DNA of 64,000 nt from the NCBI GenBank assembly GCA_965199005.1, contig CBDAQK010000006.1, positions 1,612,001-1,676,000 of the forward strand, written 5' to 3'. A program made the translations under genes and the position numbers. The notes beneath the pieces were generated by a model, which did no database searches, was not told the origin of the DNA, and worked only from the letters and a program-made list of their open reading frames with translations. Origin of the DNA: LMUY01 sp965199005 (lineage in GTDB: Bacteria > Pseudomonadota > Alphaproteobacteria > Acetobacterales > Acetobacteraceae). This document shows, piece after piece, positions 42,669 through 52,554 of the stretch. Positions within the stretch are counted from its first letter, which is position 1. Each line of letters starts with the position of its first letter.

Positions 42669-43631
42669 ATGGACCTTCGCAACGTGGGCCGTTCCGGCCT
42701 CCAAGTCTCAACGATCGGCTTGGGTTGCAACAATTTCGGCGGCCGGATCGACCTGGAGGCGTCCCGCCCCGTGGTGCATGCGGCTTTGGATGCCGGCATT
42801 ACCCTGTTCGACACCGCGGACGTCTATGGCGGTGCCGGCATCCCGACCGCGCATAAGGGCGCGTCCGAGGAAGTGCTGGGTGCCATCCTCGGCCCGCGAC
42901 GGCAGGAGATCGTGCTGGCAACCAAATTCGCCATGCCGATGGACGATGAGGGCAAGCTGGCCGGCGCGTCCCGCCGCTACATCGTGCGCGCGGTGGAGGA
43001 CAGCCTGAAGCGGCTGCGGACGGACTGGATCGACCTGTATCAGCAACACCAATTCGACAAGAAGACGCCGGTCGAAGAGTCATTGCGGGCGATGGACGAC
43101 CTCGTCCGCGCCGGCAAGGTCCGGTATATCGGGTGTTCGAACTTCGCCGCCTGGCAGGTGGCCGACGCCATGTGGACGGCGCATGACCGGCACTTGACCC
43201 CTTTCATCTCCTGCCAGGACGAGTTGTCCTTGGTGGTGCGGGGGGCGGACAAGGAGTTGCTGCCCGCCATGACGCATTTTGGCCTTGGCCTGCTGCCGTA
43301 TTTCCCGCTGGCCAGCGGCTTGTTGACCGGCAAATACCAGCGCAACGCCGCGATGCCGGAGGGCGCGAGGCTCACCACCACGCAGCGGCTCGCCGAGCGG
43401 TATATGACCGACACCAACTGGCCTCAGGTGGAGAAGCTGGCCGATTTCTGCGCCGCCCGTGGACACACGATGGTGGAGTTGGCGTTTAGTTGGCTGCTGT
43501 CGCGCGGCCCCGTCGCCAGCGTCATCGCCGGCGCCACCCGCCCGGAGCAAGTGGCGCAAAATGCGGTCGCCGGCAATTGGAAGCTGACGGCGGACGAGCT
43601 GGCGGAGCTGGACAAGATCACCGCGCAGTAG
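42669..43631 (+). CDS. Aldo/keto reductase
   Basis: 320 residues forming the AKR TIM barrel: NVGRSGLQVSTIGLGCNNFG at the start, FDTADVYGGAG (catalytic Asp and Tyr), IVLATKFA with the catalytic Lys, and IDLYQQHQFD with the catalytic-site His replaced in part. The C-terminal NADPH segment is VIAGATRPEQVAQN. It reduces carbonyls with NADPH. Substrate unknown. It starts 11 bases after the DUF1194 gene but is likely a separate function. It converges with the transporter gene. Confidence 0.9.
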   Translation: MDLRNVGRSGLQVSTIGLGCNNFGGRIDLEASRPVVHAALDAGITLFDTADVYGGAGIPTAHKGASEEVLGAILGPRRQEIVLATKFAMPMDDEGKLAGASRRYIVRAVEDSLKRLRTDWIDLYQQHQFDKKTPVEESLRAMDDLVRAGKVRYIGCSNFAAWQVADAMWTAHDRHLTPFISCQDELSLVVRGADKELLPAMTHFGLGLLPYFPLASGLLTGKYQRNAAMPEGARLTTTQRLAERYMTDTNWPQVEKLADFCAARGHTMVELAFSWLLSRGPVASVIAGATRPEQVAQNAVAGNWKLTADELAELDKITAQ

Positions 43632-43636
43632 CCGGG

Positions 43637-44938
43637 TTACCCGATGCGCGACGCCTTCTTCGTGTCGCGCATCGTCGCGTAGACGATCAGTGACAGGAAG
43701 ATCAGCACCGTCACGTACCAGTAGAACCAGCTTTCGTGGCCCTCACCCTTGAACTCGAGCGCGATCAACGGGGCAGTGCCGCCGAAAACAGAGGCCGCCA
43801 ACGCATAGGGGATCCCGACGCCTAGCGCCCGGACGCCCGCGGGAAACAATTCCGCCTTCACCACCGCATTGATCGAGGTGTAGCCGGACACGATCGCCAA
43901 CGCCGCCAGCACCAATAACAACGCGCCCATATACGTGTGCGTGTCGCCAAGTGCCGTCAGGATCGGCACCGTGCACAGCGTGCCCAGAATGCCGAACCAG
44001 AGCAGCACGGGTTTGCGGCCAACCAGGTCGCTGATGAAGCCGAATAGCGGCTGCATCGCAGCGAAGAGGAATAGGGTGATGAACGAAATCTCCCCCACCC
44101 AGAGCGGCGGCAGCTTCAGCGTATTGGACAGGTAGGTCGGCATGTAGGAGCTGAAGGTGTAGAAGGCCGTCGTCCCACCCATGGTGAGGCCGAACACCAA
44201 CAGCAACTCCCGCGGGTGTTGCGCCAGGTCGCGGAACAGATTGCGCCGCGGCGCCTTCGAGACCTGAAGGAAGTCCTCCGTCTCCGGCAAATTGCGCCGC
44301 AGATAGAGTCCATACAGGGCGCAGAGCGCACCGATGAAGAACGGCACCCGCCATCCCCAATCTCCCAGTTGGGCCTGGGTCAACCCTTGTTGCATCACGA
44401 GCAACACCAAGGCCGCCAGAACCTGGCCGCCAATCAGGGTCACGTACTGGAAGGAGCTGTAGAAGCCGCGCCATTTAGACCCGGCCACCTCGCTGAGATA
44501 GGTTGCCGACGAGGCATACTCGCCGCCCAGCGACAATCCCTGCAGCAGGCGGGCAAACAGCAGCAATAAGGGCGCCCATAGGCCGACCTGTGCATAGGAC
44601 GGCAGGATGGCAATGATGAGGGAGCCGATGCACATCAGCATCACCGACAAGGTCAGCGCCGCCCGGCGCCCGCTGCGATCCGCGTAATAGCCGAGCAGAA
44701 CGCCACCCACGGGACGAATGAAAAAGCCCACCGCGTAAATCCCGAACACGGTGATGAACTGCACCGTCGGGTCGTTGCTGGCGGTAAACAGCTTGGCGAA
44801 ATAGACCGCGAAGGAATTGTAGACGTAGAAATCGTACCACTCGATCAAATTGCCAATGGAGCCGCCAAAGATCGCACGCAGCCGTCGGCCGACTTGGGCC
44901 GCAGTTTCATTGGGACTGCCGTACTGCATCGAATCCAT
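43637..44938 (-). CDS. MFS transporter, MHS (metabolite:H+ symporter) family
   Basis: 433 residues from ATG 44936-44938, seven bases after GGAG; an upstream TTG and ATG in the same frame are poorer. The family start IGNLIEWYDFYVYNSFAVYF and the first loop GGVLLGYYADRSGRRAALT are those of KgtP/ProP-type symporters. LLQGLSLGGEYASSATYLSE is the second conserved segment. It should import a carboxylate or osmolyte with protons. Alpha-ketoglutarate permease KgtP is one relative, but the substrate is not clear. Confidence 0.88.
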   Translation of the reverse strand: MDSMQYGSPNETAAQVGRRLRAIFGGSIGNLIEWYDFYVYNSFAVYFAKLFTASNDPTVQFITVFGIYAVGFFIRPVGGVLLGYYADRSGRRAALTLSVMLMCIGSLIIAILPSYAQVGLWAPLLLLFARLLQGLSLGGEYASSATYLSEVAGSKWRGFYSSFQYVTLIGGQVLAALVLLVMQQGLTQAQLGDWGWRVPFFIGALCALYGLYLRRNLPETEDFLQVSKAPRRNLFRDLAQHPRELLLVFGLTMGGTTAFYTFSSYMPTYLSNTLKLPPLWVGEISFITLFLFAAMQPLFGFISDLVGRKPVLLWFGILGTLCTVPILTALGDTHTYMGALLLVLAALAIVSGYTSINAVVKAELFPAGVRALGVGIPYALAASVFGGTAPLIALEFKGEGHESWFYWYVTVLIFLSLIVYATMRDTKKASRIG

Positions 44939-45031
44939 GTCCATACTCCGCGCCAACCGCAAGCTTGGCGGCTACACGGGCTCCTGTCGATGCCACTTCC
45001 GCCCGGCCCGGGTGCAGTGTAACGCCAGCGC

Positions 45032-47578
45032 ATGGCCACTTCTCCCGTCACCGCGCAATGGCTTGCCGCGAAGGAACAACAGCCGGACGCGCTGTTGTTC
45101 TTCCGCATGGGCGATTTCTACGAATTGTTCTTTGACGACGCGGTTTTGGCCGCTGGGGCGCTTGGCATCGCCCTCACGGCCCGGGGTGAGCACGAGGGCA
45201 AGCCCATCGCGATGTGCGGCGTCCCGATCCATGCGGCCGAGGGCTATCTGGCCCGGCTGATCCGGCGCGGCTTTCGCGTAGCTGTGGCCGAGCAGATGGA
45301 GGCCGCCTCCGCCCGTGTCGGCAAGGCTCCGTTGCGACGGGAAATCGTGCGCCTGGTCACACCCGGCACGCTGACCGAGGATGCGCTGCTGGAGGGCACA
45401 CGGTCCAACCTTCTGCTGGCCTTGGCCCGGGCAGGCCGCGACCTGGGCGCGGCGTGGCTCGACATCTCCACCGGCCTGTTCGAAACCGAAGCCGTTGGGG
45501 ACGTCGCCGCCCTGCTGGGCCGCCTGGACCCAGCGGAGATCCTGGCTCCCGCCGACCTGCCGTTGGGGGATTTCGAGCCTCGCCGTGCGCCGGACATGCT
45601 GCCGCCCCCACCGCTGGCGGCCCGCGCCCGGGTCGCCGAGGCCTTCGGCGCCGCCACGCTCGACGGGTTCGGCAATTTCACCGATGCAGAGGCGATGGCT
45701 GCGGCAGCGGGGCTGGCCTACATCCGCTCCACCCAGGCCGGCCAGCTCCCTGCCCTTTCCCCGCCAGCGAAAAACGAGGGGAGCGGCACGCTGGCCATGG
45801 ACGCGGCGACCCGGGCAAGCCTGGAGATCACCCGCGCCCGCGACGGCTCGACCGAACACACCCTCCTCACCGCCGTCAGCCGCACATTGACCGCCCCCGG
45901 TGCCCGCATGCTGGCGAATTGGCTCTCGGCACCGCTCACCGACCCGGCGGCGGTCGCTACCCGCCAGATGAGCTGGACCGGGTTGCTCGCCGATCCCACC
46001 GCCTGCGCCACGCTTCGCACGGTGTTGCGCGGCGCGCCCGATGCGACACGAGCCTTGGGCCGGCTCTCGCTGGGGCGCGGCGGTCCAAGGGATTTGCTTG
46101 CCATCCGCCAAGTGATCGCCGTCGCCAAAGACGCGGCAAATGCCCTTCCGGCAACGAGCGGTTTGGCGGCACTTGTCGAGGAGCTGCATCTGGATCCAGG
46201 GCTGGGGGAGCGGCTGGCCGCGGCGCTAGCCCCTTCCCCGCCGCTTCGTTTGGACGACGGAGGCGCGATTGCGGAAGGGTTCGACGGCGAGTTGGATGCA
46301 GAGCGCCGCCTGCGCGATGACAGCCGCCGGGTGATCACCGGGCTGCAACTCGACTACGCCCAACGCTACGGCGTGGCGTCGCTGAAAATCCGCCATCATG
46401 CCCAGCTGGGCTACGTGATGGAGGTGCCGGCTGCCTCCGCTGAAGCCCTGCGCGGCCGGGTAGAGCTGACGCTGCGGCAATCGATGGCAAACGCCGCCCG
46501 GTTCACCAATTCGGAACTGGCCGAACTTGACCGCCGGATCAGCGAGGCCGCGGGCCGGGCCGCGGCGCGTGAGGCCAAAATCTTCGCAATACTGGTGGCC
46601 GAGGTGCTGACGCACGCCCCGGCCCTACGGCGCGCCGCGGCGTCCCTGGCCACGCTGGACGTGCTGCAAAGCTGCGCCAGCCTGGCGGAGTCCGGCAGCT
46701 GGACGCGTCCCTCCGTCACATCAGACACGGCGTTCCACGTCACCATGGCCCGCCACCCGGTGGTGGAGGCAGCGCTGCCCACCGGCACCCAATTTCAGCC
46801 CAATGATTGCGACCTCTCCCCCGCCCGGCGCGTGTTGCTGCTGACCGGGCCCAACATGGCGGGCAAGTCGACCTTCCTGCGGCAGAATGCGCTGCTGGTG
46901 ATCCTGGCGCAGGCGGGGCTGCCAGTGCCGGCGGCCACGGCCCGGATTGGGGTGGCCGACCGCTTGTTCAGCCGCGTTGGGGCGGCGGATGATCTGGCAC
47001 GCGGCCGCTCCACCTTCATGACCGAGATGACTGAGACCGCGGCTATCCTGAACCTGGCAGGGCCGCGCAGCCTGGTGGTCGTCGACGAAATCGGCCGCGG
47101 CACGGCCACCCTGGATGGGTTGGCGATCGCCTGGGCGGTGCTCGAGGCGCTGCATTCCCACATCCGTTGCCGTACGTTGTTTGCGACCCATTTCCATGAA
47201 TTGGCCGGGTTGGGCCAGGCACTGCCGCAAATGTGTCCGCATGCCATGAAGGTACGTGAATGGAAGAACGAGATCGTCTTCTTGCACGAAGTGGGCGAAG
47301 GCGCCGCCGGGCGGTCCTGGGGCGTCCATGTCGCCAAGCTTGCTGGCGTACCGGCCGCGACCGTGCGCCGGGCCACCGGGCTGTTGAGCGCGTTGGAGCG
47401 CAGCAGCAGCACCGGGCCGGACCTGCCGCTCTTCGCGTCACTGCCCGCGACGGAGCCACCGCCGAATCGGGTGCTCACCGCATTGGACGCGATCAACCCC
47501 GATCAACTCTCTCCGCGTGAGGCATTGGAAGCGCTCTATCATTTGAAATCACTCGCGGTATCATCGACCGAATGCTGA
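45032..47578 (+). CDS. mutS: DNA mismatch repair ATPase MutS
   Basis: 848 residues, the normal length. The mismatch-binding motif FYE is visible in FFRMGDFYELFFDD; Walker A is GPNMAGKSTFLRQNA (near 605), with DEIGRGTATLDGLAIAWA and ATHFHEL further on. It recognises base mismatches and small loops. The conserved GTSTFDG element is GTATLDG here. The stop overlaps the glnD start by seven bases, an adjacency common in Rhodospirillales. Confidence 0.97.
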   Translation: MATSPVTAQWLAAKEQQPDALLFFRMGDFYELFFDDAVLAAGALGIALTARGEHEGKPIAMCGVPIHAAEGYLARLIRRGFRVAVAEQMEAASARVGKAPLRREIVRLVTPGTLTEDALLEGTRSNLLLALARAGRDLGAAWLDISTGLFETEAVGDVAALLGRLDPAEILAPADLPLGDFEPRRAPDMLPPPPLAARARVAEAFGAATLDGFGNFTDAEAMAAAAGLAYIRSTQAGQLPALSPPAKNEGSGTLAMDAATRASLEITRARDGSTEHTLLTAVSRTLTAPGARMLANWLSAPLTDPAAVATRQMSWTGLLADPTACATLRTVLRGAPDATRALGRLSLGRGGPRDLLAIRQVIAVAKDAANALPATSGLAALVEELHLDPGLGERLAAALAPSPPLRLDDGGAIAEGFDGELDAERRLRDDSRRVITGLQLDYAQRYGVASLKIRHHAQLGYVMEVPAASAEALRGRVELTLRQSMANAARFTNSELAELDRRISEAAGRAAAREAKIFAILVAEVLTHAPALRRAAASLATLDVLQSCASLAESGSWTRPSVTSDTAFHVTMARHPVVEAALPTGTQFQPNDCDLSPARRVLLLTGPNMAGKSTFLRQNALLVILAQAGLPVPAATARIGVADRLFSRVGAADDLARGRSTFMTEMTETAAILNLAGPRSLVVVDEIGRGTATLDGLAIAWAVLEALHSHIRCRTLFATHFHELAGLGQALPQMCPHAMKVREWKNEIVFLHEVGEGAAGRSWGVHVAKLAGVPAATVRRATGLLSALERSSSTGPDLPLFASLPATEPPPNRVLTALDAINPDQLSPREALEALYHLKSLAVSSTEC

Positions 47579-50355
47579 CGATCTCCCCGCTGCCAGGCAC
47601 GCCGGCTGCAGCCGCTACGGTGCTGACCGACGCACTGGCCGAGGCGCGGCGCCCCACGGGCGCGCTGACGCGGGACAATGCGCTGGTGGTGTTCCGGCGC
47701 CATCTGACCCGGATTCAGCACCATGTGCGCGAGGCGTTCGAGCATTATCAGCGTAATGGCCTGGAGAGCGCCCGGTCGCTCGCCGCCCTGACGGATGGGC
47801 TGGTCGAGGCGCTCTACGCTTATGCCAGGGAGGCGGTCGGCGCAACCGGGCCACTCGCCGTGGTGGCGACGGGAGGGTATGGGCGCGGCATGCTGGCGCC
47901 GTTCAGCGATATCGACCTGCTGTTCATCACGCCGGAGGAGCCTGCACCGCAAACCCTGGCAGCCGTCGAGTTCAGCCTGTACTTCCTGTGGGATTTGGGC
48001 CTGAAGGTCGGCCACGCCACGCGCACTGTCGCGGAATGCATCACCGAAGCAGAGCGCGACGTGACGGTGCGAACCTCGATGATCGACGCCCGCCAGATCG
48101 CGGGCAACACCGGGCTATTCGGCGATTTTGCCATCCGCTTCACCGCAGCCTGCGCGATGCGTACCGCCGACTTCATCGCGGCCAAGCAGTTGGAACGCGA
48201 CCTCCGCCACCACAGGTTTGGCGAGAGCCCCTTCCTGGTAGAGCCAAACATCAAGGAAGGGCGCGGCGGCCTGCGTGATCTGCAGACGCTGTATTGGATG
48301 ACGCGCTACGTCTTCGATACCCGCGTCATGGGTGACCTGGTCGGCCCGCACAGCCCTGGCGGCGGCATTTTAGTGGAGCGCGAGGCCAAGCACGCACGGC
48401 GTTCATGGGAATTCCTTTGGACGGTCCGTTTCCATCTGCATTACGTCGCCGGGCGGGCCGAGGAACGGCTGACCTTCGACATGCAGCCCGTGATCGGCGC
48501 GCGCATGGGCTACACGCGGCGCGGCCGGCAAGACGGGGTCGAACGGTTCATGCGGCACTACTTCCTGACTGCACGGGAAGTCACCCGCATGACCGCCGTG
48601 CTGGAGCCCGCGATCGTTCGCGCGGCCCTGGGGCCACCCGCGCTGGAGGAGAAGACCGACGCGGCGCTCCTTGCCCAAGGCTTCGTCTTGGCGGATGGCA
48701 AGCTGTTGGCTGCACCAGGCCGCGATTTCCGGTCCGAGCCGTTGCAGATGCTGCATTTGCTGAAGGTGGCCCGCGACCGCGGCCTGCAACTGCATCCCTT
48801 GGCGATCCGCGCGCTGATCCGGCACGAGCGCCAGGCGATCGAGTTGCGCGGAGACCCCGAGGCAGCCGCGTTGTTCATGGATTTGCTGACGACTGGCATG
48901 GATGGTGCGCGCTGGATGCACGTCCTGAACGAGACGGGGTTCCTGGGCCGCTACCTCCCGGAATGGCACCGTATCGTGGGCCAGATGCAGTTTGACAGCT
49001 ACCACGTCTTTACCGTCGACGAGCACACGATCGAGGCGGTGCGGGTGCTCGACACGCTGGACCGCGGAGAGTTGTCGGAGGTCGCCCCGATTGCATCGGG
49101 CTTGATGGAGGATTTGCAGTCCCGGCGGGCGCTCTATGTCGCGGCCATGCTGCACGACATCGCCAAGGGGCGCGGCGGCGACCACTCCGAACTGGGCGCG
49201 GAAATCGCCCTGACCATCGGCCCCATGCTCGGGTTGGCGGCAGAGGAAACGGAGATGGTGTCGTGGCTGGTGCTGCAGCACCTTCTGCTCAGCCAAACCG
49301 CCTTCAAACGCGATATCGACGATCCGAAAACGATCCTGGACGTGGTCGAGACGATCCAATCGCCGGAGCGGCTGAAGCTGCTGCTGGTGTTGACCGTGGC
49401 CGACATGCGGGCCGTTTCCCCACGGGTCTGGAATGGCTGGAAGGCAACGCTGCTGCGTGAACTCTATGCCCGCGTTGCCGAGGTGCTGGCCGGCGGCCTT
49501 GCCACGACCGAGCGCGACGTGCGGGTCACCCGGGCCAAGCAGGCAGTGGGCGCGGAATTGGCCGATTGGGGCGAGGCGGAGCGCAATTACTTCCTGGACC
49601 TCGGCTACCCCAGCTACTGGCTGGGCTTCGATACCGAGACCCATCTGCGGCATGCCCGGCTGGTGCGGGAGGCCCGTGCCACGTCGGCGCCGCTGACGGT
49701 GCAGGCGGAGCCGCTGCCGGCCCGCGCGGTGACCGAGATCACGGTGTATGCGGCGGACCATGCCGGGTTGTTCAGCCAAATCACCGGCGCCTTGGCCGTG
49801 GCGGGCGCGTCGATCGTGGATGCGCGCATTCATACGCTCACCAATGGCATGGCACTCGACACGTTCTGGGTGCAGGACGCCGCCGGGGGAGCCTTCGACG
49901 CACCGCATCGCCTCGCCCGGCTGTCAGTGCTGGTGGAGCAGGCATTGTCTGGCCGCCTACAGTTGGCGGACGAAATCCAGCGGGCGGGCGAGGCGCTGCT
50001 CGGCCGGCGCATGCGGGCGATCCATGTGCCACCCCGGGTGGTGGTGGACAACCGGGCCAGCCACACCCATACGGTGATCGAGGTCAACGGCCGCGACCGG
50101 CCCGGCCTGTTGCATGACGTGACGGCGGCCATCAGCGAGGAAGGGCTGCAGATCGCATCAGCCCATGTGACGACCTATGGCGTCCGGGCGGTGGATGTTT
50201 TTTACGTCAAGGACGTCTTTGGGCTGAAGGTCGAGAATGAGCGCAAGCTGATCTCGCTTCGCGCCGCTCTCGTGAAGGCGTTGGGCAGTCCGGAAGAGCC
50301 CGCGGCGACCCCGCTCCCCACGCCGCCCCGACGCCGGCGTGCCGCGGCAAATTGA
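47572..50355 (+). CDS. glnD: Bifunctional [protein-PII] uridylyltransferase/uridylyl-removing enzyme
   Basis: 927 residues. The nucleotidyltransferase motif GGYGRGMLAPFSDIDLLFI (from about 101) carries the DxD metal site. The HD domain (AAMLHDIAKGRGGDHSELG, near 526) removes UMP, and two ACT domains follow (ITVYAADHAGLFSQITGALA, near 724; EVNGRDRPGLLHDVTAAISE, near 840) that sense glutamine. It modifies PII to couple nitrogen status to gene and enzyme control. It is co-translated with mutS. Confidence 0.96.
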   Translation: MLTISPLPGTPAAAATVLTDALAEARRPTGALTRDNALVVFRRHLTRIQHHVREAFEHYQRNGLESARSLAALTDGLVEALYAYAREAVGATGPLAVVATGGYGRGMLAPFSDIDLLFITPEEPAPQTLAAVEFSLYFLWDLGLKVGHATRTVAECITEAERDVTVRTSMIDARQIAGNTGLFGDFAIRFTAACAMRTADFIAAKQLERDLRHHRFGESPFLVEPNIKEGRGGLRDLQTLYWMTRYVFDTRVMGDLVGPHSPGGGILVEREAKHARRSWEFLWTVRFHLHYVAGRAEERLTFDMQPVIGARMGYTRRGRQDGVERFMRHYFLTAREVTRMTAVLEPAIVRAALGPPALEEKTDAALLAQGFVLADGKLLAAPGRDFRSEPLQMLHLLKVARDRGLQLHPLAIRALIRHERQAIELRGDPEAAALFMDLLTTGMDGARWMHVLNETGFLGRYLPEWHRIVGQMQFDSYHVFTVDEHTIEAVRVLDTLDRGELSEVAPIASGLMEDLQSRRALYVAAMLHDIAKGRGGDHSELGAEIALTIGPMLGLAAEETEMVSWLVLQHLLLSQTAFKRDIDDPKTILDVVETIQSPERLKLLLVLTVADMRAVSPRVWNGWKATLLRELYARVAEVLAGGLATTERDVRVTRAKQAVGAELADWGEAERNYFLDLGYPSYWLGFDTETHLRHARLVREARATSAPLTVQAEPLPARAVTEITVYAADHAGLFSQITGALAVAGASIVDARIHTLTNGMALDTFWVQDAAGGAFDAPHRLARLSVLVEQALSGRLQLADEIQRAGEALLGRRMRAIHVPPRVVVDNRASHTHTVIEVNGRDRPGLLHDVTAAISEEGLQIASAHVTTYGVRAVDVFYVKDVFGLKVENERKLISLRAALVKALGSPEEPAATPLPTPPRRRRAAAN

Positions 50356-50417
50356 GTAAGCCTTGACGAACTTGCTCTCATGTGGTGGAGCAAGGAACCC
50401 TTATAGAGAATCGTGCA

Positions 50418-50738
50418 ATGTCCCGCCTCCTCGCCTCCGCCGCGCTGATAATCGTGATCACCCTGGCGGGAGTTCATGGGAGCCGGGCGATCGAACTACC
50501 ATCCTTCCTTCAGTCCGGGGATGCCTTTTGCACGAACCAAGCGGATTTCAACGATCTGGTGGCGAATGGCCATGTTCGCGCGGGTTCCGCGATCGAGACC
50601 TGCGTCACTGTGAGGCAGCCGACGCGGGTCGCCATTGTTGGCGGGCAAGGCGGCACGAAGTCGATGGTCCGGGTGATGAATGGCCCGTACGCGTATTCGG
50701 TCGGCTGGACCAACGGTGCGTTGCCGCTGGCGAAATAG
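50418..50738 (+). CDS. Small exported protein
   Basis: 106 residues. The N-terminus MSRLLASAALIIVITLAGVH is a signal peptide with probable cleavage after GSRA (about 23). The mature part has two cysteines (FCTNQADF and ETCVTV) that may form a disulphide. No family recognised. Its 3' half overlaps a minus-strand Pro-rich ORF in antisense. The upstream methionine at 50382 would place 12 extra residues before the signal and is unlikely. Confidence 0.62.
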   Translation: MSRLLASAALIIVITLAGVHGSRAIELPSFLQSGDAFCTNQADFNDLVANGHVRAGSAIETCVTVRQPTRVAIVGGQGGTKSMVRVMNGPYAYSVGWTNGALPLAK

Positions 50739-50992
50739 CCGGCGCAAAAGGCTGCGCCGCCGTTCAGGGAGGGCGGATCAGCGTAGGCGCCATCTTCCGG
50801 CGTTGCACCAGGCCCCATCCGCAGCGGTTTCGGCGGGTCTATATCGGGATCCGGATAGGGCGGCGGCTCTGGCGGAAGTTCCGTCGGCCCCTCATCCGGG
50901 TCAGCCGGATCGTACACCGGAGGATAGCGCGGCGGGACGTTCGGCATGCCCGGCGGCAAGACTGGTTCCGGCATTTGCGCGTTGTGACTCAT
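50510..50992 (-). CDS. Proline-rich hypothetical protein, antisense over a small gene
   Basis: 160 residues from ATG 50990-50992. The first 70 residues are proline- and acid-rich (PPGMPNVPPRYPPVYDPADP, then EGPTELPPEPPPYPDPDIDP). The last part reads through the antisense strand of the exported-protein gene and has no family look. If real, only the N-terminal part may be functional, or the C-terminal part is a chance extension. Such Pro-rich short proteins occur in alphaproteobacteria. Confidence 0.4.
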   Translation of the reverse strand: MSHNAQMPEPVLPPGMPNVPPRYPPVYDPADPDEGPTELPPEPPPYPDPDIDPPKPLRMGPGATPEDGAYADPPSLNGGAAFCAGYFASGNAPLVQPTEYAYGPFITRTIDFVPPCPPTMATRVGCLTVTQVSIAEPARTWPFATRSLKSAWFVQKASPD

Positions 50993-51099
50993 GGATCGGC
51001 CTCGTGCCCTATGACTCCTTTCATCTCATCCGCTCCTGAAAGCAACAGGCCAGGCCCGTTTCCGGACCTGGCCTGTCCATACATGACAGGATTGACGGA

Positions 51100-52353
51100 T
51101 TACTTGGTAATGTACTGAGAGGCCGCTGGCGTGACGCCACTTACCGTGATCGTCGTCAGATCGGACAGCGTGATGGTGGTGCCGGTTCCCACGGTGACTG
51201 CCGTCGCCTGTGGCTGAGTCCCGTAACCGGTGAAGCTCAATATATCGCTTGATTTGAAGCCGCTGATCGTGTCGGCGCCGGCGGATTTGCCCGCCGTGAA
51301 CGAGAAGGTGGTGCCAGCCCCGGTGCCAGACACCAGAAGCGCCGAGCTTGCGGTCCCCATCGCACCGGTGAGCGTATCAGCCCCGCTGCCGGCCACCAGC
51401 GTGTCGTTGCCCGTGCCCGCCATCAGCAGGTTGTTGCCAGACAGCGCCGTGATCGTGTCATTGGCGCCGCCTGCGACAACCGTCGCCGCACCGCCGGAGA
51501 CCGTGACAGAATCGCCCGACTGAGTATCCGTGCCCTGGATCGTTCCAGTGCTCGCGGTAGTCTTCGTCGCCAGGCCCTGGACGGTCGCTGGTGACCCGCT
51601 GAGCAAATTCACCGTGTCGACGCCGAAGCCAAGCGTCACCATAAGCGGGTTTGGCGAGGTATCGTTCACCAGGAAGCTGCTGGTGCCGCTGTTGATCGAG
51701 GTCTGGCCCGAGGTCACGTTGACAGTGTCAGACCCACCACCCACGGACGAACCCGTGATGGTATCGAACCCCACCGACGTGATGAGGGAGTTGCCCGAGC
51801 CCAGATTGATCTGGTTGGTCCCGGTGCCGGCATTCACCGTGCCGTTGCCGGTGAGGATGTTGACCGTGTCGTTACCGCTGCCGGTTGCAACATTGTAGTT
51901 GCCGCCCCCGGATAGCGCCGTCTGAACCAGGTTGTTACCCCCGGTGATGGCGATGGTATCGGTAAGGTTCCCGGTCGGCGTAATGTTCGTATAGGTCACG
52001 TTGCGGGGAGAGCCAAGCAGCCCGGCCCCTGCGAGGAAGCTTCCGCCCGCGGCGCCACCCTGAAGCGAAACCGGCCCGGTGGCCGTCACGTCGATGTATT
52101 GGTCGGCACCATCAACGAAGACTGTGCTCGTCGTCGGGGTGGTGACCAGGAAGACGCCGCCGCTGCCCGAGGGTGGCTCCGGCGCCACAGTGCCCGAGCC
52201 GCTATAGGTGAAAGACGTCAGCGCACCCGGCGCGGTCGAGGGTAGCGCCAGGCCGGCGTTGATGATGTTCGAGATCGTCATCGCAACCGAAAGGTTGTCC
52301 AGGCTGCTGTACGTCGTTCCGCCACCCGCTCCGGAAATAGTACCCGATGCCAT
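51100..52353 (-). CDS. RTX-like repeat protein, secreted type
   Basis: 417 residues, Gly/Thr/Ser-rich and almost free of lysine, arginine and cysteine. Nonapeptide-type repeats similar to the RTX calcium-binding unit are visible: GGANDTITALSGNNLLMAG, GTGNDTLVAG and GSGADTLTGA. The earlier part (LTGNGTVNAGTGTNQINLGS) looks like a beta-roll. There is no N-terminal signal, as expected for type I secretion with a C-terminal signal. The C-terminal segment after 360 may be the secretion signal. No secretion ATPase or membrane fusion gene is in the window. An adhesin or surface-layer-like role is a guess. Confidence 0.78.
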   Translation of the reverse strand: MASGTISGAGGGTTYSSLDNLSVAMTISNIINAGLALPSTAPGALTSFTYSGSGTVAPEPPSGSGGVFLVTTPTTSTVFVDGADQYIDVTATGPVSLQGGAAGGSFLAGAGLLGSPRNVTYTNITPTGNLTDTIAITGGNNLVQTALSGGGNYNVATGSGNDTVNILTGNGTVNAGTGTNQINLGSGNSLITSVGFDTITGSSVGGGSDTVNVTSGQTSINSGTSSFLVNDTSPNPLMVTLGFGVDTVNLLSGSPATVQGLATKTTASTGTIQGTDTQSGDSVTVSGGAATVVAGGANDTITALSGNNLLMAGTGNDTLVAGSGADTLTGAMGTASSALLVSGTGAGTTFSFTAGKSAGADTISGFKSSDILSFTGYGTQPQATAVTVGTGTTITLSDLTTITVSGVTPAASQYITK

Positions 52354-52554
52354 ACAAATCTACCCTTCGGACGCTCTCTCGACTCTGCTCTACCCTAGCG
52401 GGGTATGACCAGCAAGTTGAATAGTGCCCGTCGCGCTAACCCGTTGTTACAGTGCATGGCCACAGCCACAGAATGGAGCGGCCAGATTTGGCCCAAATCA
52501 AAGCAATACCCGAACCAAGACCGCTTCCGCCGCCGCATCGGTGCGACGTTTCTG

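Noticed and set aside
48403..49908. A 501-codon minus-strand frame opposite glnD
   Set aside because: The plus strand contains the nucleotidyltransferase, HD and ACT motifs of GlnD. The reverse reading has no domain.
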